Of a stretch of DNA of 30,827 nt, positions 1-9,900 are shown piece after piece. Under the pieces are notes generated by a model, which was not told where the DNA came from, did not search any database, and saw only the letters and a list, made by a program, of their open reading frames with translations. The translations under genes were made by a program, and so were the position numbers. Every line of letters starts with the position of its first letter. The first letter of the stretch is position 1. The DNA is from Mnemiopsis leidyi (lineage: Eukaryota > Ctenophora > Tentaculata > Lobata > Bolinopsidae): NCBI GenBank assembly GCA_000226015.1, contig JH152978.1, forward strand, positions 32,039 to 62,865, in the 5' to 3' direction.

Positions 1-16
1 GCAAGGTCAGTTTGTG

Positions 17-321
17 CTGTGTGTGTGTGCGTGTGCGTGTGCGTGTGCGTGAGCGTGTGCGTGTGCGTGTCTGTATCTGTGTCTGTGTCTGTGTCTGTGT
101 GTCTGTGTGTCTGTGTGTCTGTGTATGTCTGTTTCCGTGTCCGTGTCCGAGTCCGTGTCCGTGTCCGAGTCTGTGTTCGTGTCCGTGTCCGTGTCCGTGT
201 GTGTCCGTGTCTGTGTCCGTGTGTGTCCGTGTCTGTGTCTGTGTCTGTGTCTGTGTCTGTGTCTGTGTCTGTGTCTGTGTCTGTGTCTGTGTCTGTGTCT
301 GTGTCTGTGTCTGTGTCTGTG
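17..321. repeat. Compound hexanucleotide microsatellite (GTGTGC/GTGTCC/GTGTCT)n
   Basis: About 300 bases of alternating GT-rich hexamers. GTGTGC units come first, then GTGTCT, then a GTGTCC block, then a nearly pure GTGTCT run. Long open frames across it are low-complexity Val/Cys/Ser strings, not genes. The alternating purine-pyrimidine GTGCGT part could adopt Z-DNA (inference). It lies in the UBR5 intron upstream of the first recognised exon. Confidence 0.95.
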
Positions 322-330
322 TTAGCTGAT

Positions 331-723
331 GTGTGTGAGCTGATGTGTGTGATCATGTCGGTGTGTGGACAGTTCTTGACGAATCGTGTGGTTTTTCTTT
401 GGAATTCCTGTTTTCGAGATGCAGCATTGCCATGCTTGTAATTACTTAGGAGTGTTCTTTCTCTTCTATCTTGATTGAATACTGAGCTTTCAACTTTTCA
501 TAATACATTCAGAAGTTTCGTTTTACCACACTTTTTGTTAATATTCCTGAGTCCTTGATTTAGTAAAAGTAATCACTAATCTAGTCTAATTGACATTTAG
601 ATTTCCCGGAAGCAATCAGACGAAACAAGTTGTTGTACAAAAAACGAGAGATTAGCACATCTCTATTTTAAATTTTACAAATATTATTGTTGAATACCTT
701 TCCCTACAAACCTACACCTGCAG
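331..723. other. Intronic sequence, nothing recognised
   Basis: AT-rich sequence between the microsatellite and the acceptor of the first recognised UBR5 exon. It ends in a usable acceptor (CACCTGCAG). I see no coding segment or repeat. Confidence 0.6.
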
Positions 724-918
724 GTATCCCTAAACCGGCGACCTCTGTACCACATCGGAGCGCTAGGGTACTGTGTGAGGAAGGGTACCCCCTGTGTGGG
801 AGTACTGCTGGAGGATCTCTGGGAAGGGAACAAGGAGGCTAGGTTCGAAGTGCTGAGCGGGAGAGAGGAGTGGGGAAGTGAGGCTACCTGGAACTTGCAG
901 TCTTGTGTTATTGTTCAG
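724..918 (+). CDS. UBR5: UBR5 exon 1 of window (propeller region)
   Basis: Sixty-five codons in phase 0, bounded by CACCTGCAG and by the donor [27 protein letters not shown] and [14 protein letters not shown] match the UBR5 segment with NPLYHAGAVAF and GVLMESVW. The exon ends with a strand like [10 protein letters not shown], equivalent to the WSLREVVFVED part of vertebrate UBR5. The long acidic/Lys-rich insert of vertebrate UBR5 between these parts is reduced to a few residues. Confidence 0.88.
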
Positions 919-3900
919 GTGGGTCCGTCACCAGGTTATTTCTACCGCACACACGTGTGCACAGCGGGTTTTTTTCCTTTTTTTCTGTTTAAACTTTTCT
1001 TCATGTTAAACGCACCAATTTTGTTATGAGGACAAGGTCACGTGGGTGCTGTAAACACACTAATAGATAAGACACAAGTGTCGTGCTATGACACGTGGTT
1101 GCTGTAAACATTATAATAGATAACACACACGTGTTGTGCTATTACACGTGGGTGCTGTAAACACTATAATAGATAACACACACACGTATCGTGCAATGAC
1201 ACGTGGGTGCTGTAAACACTCTAATAGATAACACACACGTGTAGTGCTATGACACGTGGTTGCTTTAAACACTATAATAGATAATACACACGTGTCGTGC
1301 TATGTCACGTGGTTGCTGTAAACACTCTAATAGATAACACACGCGTGACCCAGGATAACGGACCTCCCGTACACGAAGTAGTGAAGATAGACGGGAAGTT
1401 TGCAGCAGTGATTCCTGCTAATTCTACTGGCGAGGGATCAGATCCTGCCGATCTTATCAAGAACTGCAGGTCAGATACTATCTTTAAACTGGCCAACATG
1501 TTCCTCATGCAGACCAAATTAAGACATTGGGCTATGAAATTTAATCGAATTTAAAGTTTTCTGTTGAAGTTGCTAAGTTAGTACTATAGTAATTATTAAT
1601 GTCATGTTTTTACGTAACTAAAAAACATGCTGATCCCGTACAGACTGCTGAGGATAGAAGATATTCACTGTGTAGAAGATATCCGGGTCTCATCCTCCAC
1701 TGGAGACAAGACTGTCACTCTCAACAAGCTAGACGTTCCCAACAGTCTTACTGCCTTCACTGCCTCCAATAGGGGCATTCAGGTAAGTCCCAACAGTCTT
1801 ACTGCCTTCACTGCCTCCAATAGGGGCATTCAGGTATGTCCCAACAGTCTTACTGCCTTCACTGCCTCCAATAGGGGCATTCAGGTATGTCCCAACAGCC
1901 TTACTGCCTTCACTGCCTCCAATAGGGGCATCCAGGTATGTCCCAACAGTCTTACTGCCTTCACTGCCTCCAATAGAGGCATCCAGGTATGTCCCAACAG
2001 TCTTACTGCCTTCACTGCCTCCAATAGAGGCATCAAGGTATGTCTAAACAGTCTTACTGCCTTCACTGCCTCCAATAGAGGCATCCAGGTATGTCCTAAC
2101 AGTCTTACTGCCTCCAGCATGCTATAATATATAATAGCATATACATATCTGATTTAACCAGTAACCTCCCCCAGGCAATGGTACAAGGATCCCAGAGTAT
2201 AAAGCTGGTACATTACACCCTACCTAGCTGTAAACCTCACTCTCCAGCTGCTTTCCCTCCCGACTCCTTTCAGTATCTCAACAGGAAGCCAGTTAAACTG
2301 TACTCTCTACAGACCGAACACAAGGTTAGTTTTTATCTTGTAAATATAACTGTCACAGTTTGATACAGTTTCACAGTTACTCACTCTTACTCAGTTACTC
2401 ACCCTTAGTTATACAGTTGAATTATAGAGATGAATTATAAGGATAAATTATGCTATTCATGCTGTGTAAAGGATTTCTGTCTGTCTAATCGCTCTCAATT
2501 ATGAGTATGAATAGTTATAAGTTGCTGCAACGGTAGCAGATAATTAGCTGTTGAATTAATGAATAAAGGAATATTGGCATGTTAATCTAACCTAGGCCTT
2601 ATAAAAGGGTTTATGTTTGCTAACCTCGCATGTGATATTATACTGACTACAATAATTGTATACCACGATTTTACTGATTACCCTGGCTGTATACATCGGG
2701 TGATTGCACACAAAGTGAATCTAATTGAGCATCAAATTTCAATGCAAACACGATAAAGATCACGTGACACATTTACAGATCAGGTCTTTACGCATGTACA
2801 AGTAATTACTTAATAACCTAATTATCAAGCACACCACTTACCGCTCAAATCCAGGGAGACCTACTCATTCTAGAAGACCACAACAGAGCGGTAGTTCCAC
2901 TGGCGTACGACGAAGTGGGGGGAATCAAGAATATCGCCTGGAACAATCTTCCTCCGGTCAAAGTATCCGCCTTCGGATCTCATTACGGCGCTAGTGATGA
3001 GGTTTGTCACGTGACCTTGTTTTGTGTAACATCAATAGAAGTGCCACTCAGCATTTCTGATTAAAAGATGTAGTATTTTGTCTCAACACAAAAGACTTGC
3101 GTCGGCCGGGAATCGAACCCGGGCCTCCCGCGTGGCAGGCGAGAATTGTACCACTCAACCACCGACGCTGTTGTTGATCCGCAAATTCGAGGCTTTATAT
3201 ATCTTTCGAGATAGCACGCAAACGTCATTATTCGCATACCACCTCCGTATTACCGCAATTCTACAGTTTTATTTCAAATTAGATTAACTAAATCAATTAC
3301 AGGTGTCCATGATGGTGCTAGTCACACAAAGAACCTACTTAATTCCCCGGATCCAGAGTGTGAACGTAGCTGCCGTTATGGTCCTTCTCAACGAGCTCCC
3401 TAACGCTCCCGGTAATATTAAATATATAGCTATTGTATCTAGCGGTATGGAAATAATATCTATTGTATCTAGCGGTATAGAAATAATATTCAGACTGTTA
3501 CATTGTTTTCTATTCGCATTTTCTCGAGTTAGGTGCTAAAAATAGCCCGAATTCCAACAAACACGCTCGTAAGTAGCAGCTCAACTTACTAAACCCCCGC
3601 CAGACAAGAGTATACTGTTGGAAACAGTGGGGTGTAGTCACAACATCTTGCACGTCGCCATTACGTCATGCATTCCTGCCGGGGACAAGAACAACAAGTC
3701 AGAGTCGAGTAGTGAACAGAGACAGGGATCCAGCGCAGCTGTTATTGGAGATCAAGGTGGGTAACTTGTTTTGGGAACTTTCATTTTCTACAAGCATTAG
3801 TTACTAATTAGTGAACATGTGTCAAGTTAAATGTCGTGAAAAAACGATTGCAATAAAACCAGGCTAATTTTCATAAGTGCTATACTTTTGAATGTAATTT

Positions 3901-6900
3901 AAGAATGAATGCACTGAAATTACTGTCAGAAATTATTTTGGTTATGAGAAAAACATAGCTTGGTGATTGGCATGGCAATTGAAATCATCTGAAATATGTG
4001 TAGGTAAAAGATATTGGTCTTCTAAAATCTAACCTAAAACATGGATAACAACAAATCCCAAAACTACATCTAACTTCCACCACAAAATATCAAGTTGAAC
4101 TTTCCAAGGCAGCGTTGTTAGCAATAACCGCACCGTTCACGATGCTACCTCCCGTAACTCCCGTAACTCCCGTAACTCCCGTTGTCCCCCCGCCACTGCT
4201 CCGCTCCGACCCTGCCAGCCTAACTCGGTGAGGGAGCAACTTGGTCATCACCGCCATCCGGAACTGTCTCATTCTCCAGATGTAGAGGAGCGGGTTGGCC
4301 AGGGAGTTGAGGGACATTGTAACTATGTACGCTACCAGCCACGTGTATCTCTCCAGATATCTGGGGAGGTCACGTGATCTTGTGTTGGGGAGATAGTTGT
4401 ACTAGTAGATAAACTACTAGAAAGTGTTTAATTGATATTTAATGCTAATGGCCTGCCGACAGTTGCGCCCAGAAGAATCAAAATCCCACGGTTTATCAAG
4501 CTGCCCAATCATTAATGTGATCACCTAATCAAGCTCTGTCAGAGATGTCAACTAACTGGGCGCAACTGTCCGGCAGCCATGCTAATACCTAGTAAGAGAG
4601 CCTATCCTTATTAACTAAGACGGGGGAGGAGGGCATTACTTTTAACGTTTAAAGAATATGGCACTGTAAATGATTTTGTACCCTGGCCGATATGACATGA
4701 AATGGTATAGTATACAATCACTTTACTATGACTATTGGACAGTATAAAGTAAGATAGTATAGTATGTATAGAGTAGTATAACTATAGTATACAATAGTAT
4801 AGAATAGCTTATAATAAAGTAGAATGTAGAGTGTACTATAAAAGATAAAGTTTACTGTACCTGTTCTGAACTTCAGGTAAGAGGTATCCATGTACTATAA
4901 AAAATAAAGTGTACTGTACCTGTTCTGAACTTCAGGTAAGAGATATCCATGTACTATAAAAATAAAGTGTACTGTACCTGTTCTGAACTTCAGGTAAGAG
5001 ATATCCATGACTTCTCCTGTACACATTGACCACGTATCTAGTGTAGTTTGCGAAGAGAGGAATGTTAAACACGATGTACAACATCGTTACTAGGATAATC
5101 GTTACTGTAGCTTTGTGCTTCACCCGCATTCCTGCTGCTGTCCGCACACCTCTGTAAAGTTGCGGTCTAGTTGAAATGTGAATGTATTTCAATGTGAATT
5201 TAGTAGAAGTAAATGGTAATACATTCGAGTTCCTTTATAGATGTCTGGATGAAAAGTGCCCCTTGAGACTCAATAATACTTCACGACTACACCAGATACG
5301 GTAGTAACTAAGAAGTAAGACTTTTTACATCCGTTTTCCTATACCCGTTTCTCTTTGTCGCACCTACATAGAGTTCTATATAAGGATAACATAAGACAAC
5401 TTGATTGATAAGAAAACTGGAATCAAAATAAAACTCACCTGTTTCTCCTGGAGGAGAACATGAGAATTAGAACGGAGGTGATACAACTCAGAGTTATAGG
5501 GAGGATGGGGAAAGCGAGCTGACTTACCGAGAACACAGTGTGTATCACCTGAACGAGGTTGATAAGTTTAGTCAGGGTCGATTAAAACGTTTTTTAGTAA
5601 AATTAAATTTTGACAAAATCAGTATTTAAGAAAAACACTTGTCGTACTTGCCCTGCGGTCTCTAAGATCTTACACACACAAACAGATCCTACACTCACAA
5701 ACAGATCTTACACACACAAACAGATCTTACACACACAAACAGATCTTACACACACAAACAGATCTTACACACACAAACAGATCTTACGCACGCAAACAGA
5801 TCTTAGACACACAAACAGATCTTACACACAGAAACAGATCTTACACACGCAAACAGATCTTACACACAGAAACAGATCTTACACTCACAAACAGATCCTA
5901 CACTCACAAACAGATCTTACACTCACAAACAGATCCTACACTCACAAACAGATCTTAAACACACAAACAGATCTTACGCACACAAACAGGTAACACACGT
6001 TCCCCGTTACACGTGCCCCGTTACACGTGTCGCGTTACACGTGTAGACTCTCACCTGATAAGTCTGATCAGTCACGTGGTTCCAACAATACCCCGCGTTA
6101 GCGCCGTACCGGTACTCTCCTAAACCAAAGTTGATCCCCACCACCAGACGAACCAGGACGAATGCAGCGTACCCTGCCATCACCATCAGTACAGGTGTCT
6201 GTTTGACGATAGTTAGGGGTTTGATCAGGACGAGGGTGCGCAGGAAACTGAGACACGCTACTAGGAACACTGTGTAGAAGGGGACAAACTCGTAGATTAC
6301 TCCCCAGATATTACAGAAGTAGCGGTTTGTGAAGAGTAAGCCGCTATCTCTTCCTTCAGCGAGACAGATACCTGAAATATTATCTCTGCTTTATTGAAAT
6401 CGGGATTGCTCGCACCGCAACAATTTGGATCTTTGGCATTGTAACATAAAATAAAACATTCCAGATACAAAGGATACACTCTCTCGCCTCTCGTCATTAT
6501 TATCAAAATATCCACCTCCTTCTTTTCTCATGCCGCCTTTCCTTTCTCCCTCCGTACTGCCCTTAACCCTTTTACCTCTCCTCTCCTTATTTGTTTTCTC
6601 TATATTATTCCATTAACCAATTTCTTTGTCAGTCTATCTACCACTGGCCGGTTGATTGACTTTGATGCTATATAATTATGGTGGAGGGGGGTAGCAGGGC
6701 ACGTACTTGATTCGTCATGCTAAAATTTTGGGTTGAATTAATACTTTCAACACTACTATTATACAAATAATTTGAAGATACTCGGTATCACTCGATGACG
6801 AGTACAAGTCTTTTTTAGATGGGTTTGTGCATTGCAAGAGGAGCTTACTAACGTTACCCACCTCCTTGTACTGTTTTTTGTGATCAGCATGAGTTTACTC

Positions 6901-9900
6901 AAAGTTATGTGTATCATTCGCTTCACTCAGAAATTTTATGCAATGTTGGCCTTGAAAATGTCGGAGTTTTGGTAATGGACATGACACCATCTGACCAATG
7001 CGAATGCACCCTAGATTTTGCCATGGTCAATGGTCAACATTCTATAACCATCCATATTTAGCCCTGCACCCCGTCTTCAAAAATCTTAGTCGCCTTACCC
7101 CTCCCCCTAATCAATAATAAGATCTAATCAATAATTATATCTAGCAGTCTTCCTTGTACTTAAATCTTTTAAAAAGAGGCAAATTGATTGGTCTATTAAG
7201 CGGCAAATATTATTTACTAGTCATTTACATCAGCATTTGTCAAGTGAAACACAAACGTTAATTAGGTAGCGGCATGATATGATTAGTTGAAGTTTTATAG
7301 TTGATCTGACCTTGGCTTTTCAGGTGTACAAATGAGAAGGGGACATAATAGTTGGTTAATTGTCTCTATTACAACAGCGTCATCAAAGCATTCAGTTAGA
7401 ACGTCGTTAATTAGCAATGATGTAATAGTTTATTATCTACATAGGGTTGTAATAGTTTTGAACAATTACATCACTACAAGTTGATAATGTTTAAACTGGG
7501 TGTTCAGATGAAGCTGTTGTAACAAAGAAATTAATCAACAATTATTCCCTTTCTCATCCCTACCCCCGTAAAGACGAGAAGAACTATAAAACCTCAGTTA
7601 GTTAATTAGTCACATCTGTTTGTCTACCCAGATAACAATCTAACCTAGCTACTGACACTGACTCCATGTTGTTTGGGTAACATTCCTACTCCATGCTGTT
7701 TGGGTAACATTCAGAACGTAAGCAGATGTTTCAACCTAGTGGAGCGGATTGGGATGTCTCACTCTTTATTTCAGCACGAGACAGTGGGCACTAAATTTAC
7801 TAGATTCTTGTGCTCGAGCTGCTTTGTGATCTTTTTCCTGCTGCTCAATGCTCATTTGACACGCCCAAATTTTGGGACAAATTCAATAAAAAATTTATGA
7901 TTTACTTTCGTTTGATACTTATTCCTTTATTTCTAACTGCCGCTAACAATTTTTCAATAATTGATAATTGATTTTTTTTAAAAAGGCAACCCCCAGTGAT
8001 CAACGTACCTATATAACATAATTACGATATAGAGTATGTTAACTCGTAGTAACTGATATTTTCTTTCGAAGGTTTCAACAATTAAGTAAACATGAAGTAT
8101 TTTGTGGTTCTTGCACTTCTTCTTCTGGCTGCAGAGACCCTAAATATGAGGAACGAATTCAAGGAAGATGTGGATCTGAACGAAGTTGAACTGAAAATTC
8201 GACAAAGCTGGAGCAATAAAAACCAACACCTAAACAACGGAAAAAAGAGGGTGCTTCAGAAAAGAAACGAAGACGCAAATGAAGTTGAACTGAAAACTCG
8301 ACAAAGCTGGAGCAGCAAAAACGAATACCTAAACAACGGAAAAAGGAGGGCACTTGAGAAAAGACAATTAGAAAATTGAGTAATTTTTAAATCATCATGA
8401 ATCTGATCAGTTCGATTCGGAGTGGGTCCTGATCTGTCGTGATAGATTTACTGATTGGTAAATGGAAAATTTACTCTTTTCTTATAGCTATGGAAAATTT
8501 TTAATCAACAAATGATTTTTAATAAGCAGATTTATTTTTCAAACTGTTGTTTTTACGCACTTTCCTATGGCGAGAATTAGCAAATAAGTCAATTAGAAAG
8601 CTTAGACGTGACAGATGAGAAATGACTTTTTAACGACAATAGCCATTTTTGCATACCTAATCAATTATCGGGAAAAAGAAAAGGGTATTTTGTGATAATT
8701 CTCACTTAACATGAATTTTAGCGCTTATAGAAAAGAGTTTGCCTAAGTTTATCATTGCTTCACAGCTCGTCTGGACAGAAATTTTACAATAGTCACAAAC
8801 CATTCTACCAGGACACCCGGCTTTCGGCCAAATGGACAAAAAATCGTCTTACCAGCCCTCCCCTAACTTGATAACCAGAATTAATCCCGAGCCAATCATG
8901 GTCATGGCTTTAGCCTTTATCAATGGTAACCTCCTTTAGTCCCAAGACTGGTTTTTAGCATAAAGATTAAGTGGTATATATAATAATAGGAGTAATAATG
9001 AATATTTAGATTTCATTGTACTTATGACCGTCAGAGTCAGACACTTTTCGTAATACAGCTTTTCTTGAATCGCTGTCATACAATATGACGAATTTCCGAC
9101 CCTCCCAAAGAATGCTGACAACCATAGAAAGCTACCGACAAAACAAAAATACAAATTTCAAGATAATAAAAAACTAACCGACTGGAACTAATAGGAGGGT
9201 AGTAAGTCCATCTGCTGCCGACATGACCAGGTAGATACAGTTGGGGACCCGCTTTGCTTTGTTCAGGAAGAAGTTAAAGGACACCAGATTTGCAGGGAAA
9301 CCGATAGCGAAAGACAGGAACAGAATCCCCGATAGAGATATGTCAACAATGTCCATTGATGTTTATCGGGCTATCAGCTGATGTGATTGTTTATTTAGGA
9401 TGTGGATCATGAAATGTGCAATTGCACAAGACGATCAAGCGGATCTTGTAGAATTAGAAAAATTCCAGTATGTTTAAAAGGAGACGTTTTATATCAAGAG
9501 CGGCGTGGAAGAATGTCTTTTTCTACGATATATTACTCCTTTATAGTTTATATAGTCCTGGTATATATGATGGTGCCTGGCAATTCTATTGATTGTTGTT
9601 GTCTGAACATTAAGTTAATTACACTGTTCAAGTTATCTTAAACTTAGGTCTAAAACTTGTAGTCATGTCTAAACTAGCTTAAGTGGTTTACATTTCTTTC
9701 CTAGCTTAAAAATATGTACACAATAAGAAGTACTTATATGATTTGTCTCAGTTGCACCATATTCGTTTTAGCAGTGGAATAATGATAATTATAATGCTTT
9801 ATTGAAAAAACCCAAAATTTGTAAGTCAAACGGCTTAAACCCTGTACCCAAACTTCTGTAAAAATCAAAACAATGACAATTGACAATTGATATGTCTGTA

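Noticed and set aside
12-441. Several overlapping long open frames rich in Val, Cys and Ser
   Set aside because: They are translations of a hexanucleotide microsatellite in different frames and have no sequence complexity.
5610-5993. 127-codon frame rich in His, Thr and Gln
   Set aside because: It is a product of the 17-bp minisatellite inside a GPCR intron.
7673-7900. 75-codon plus-strand frame
   Set aside because: It starts inside a direct repeat, has no recognisable domain or signal peptide, and lies in intron sequence.
8936-9154. Hydrophobic 72-codon minus-strand frame next to GPCR exon 1
   Set aside because: It lies beyond the exon 1 donor in intron 1, with no motif; probably AT-rich chance frame.
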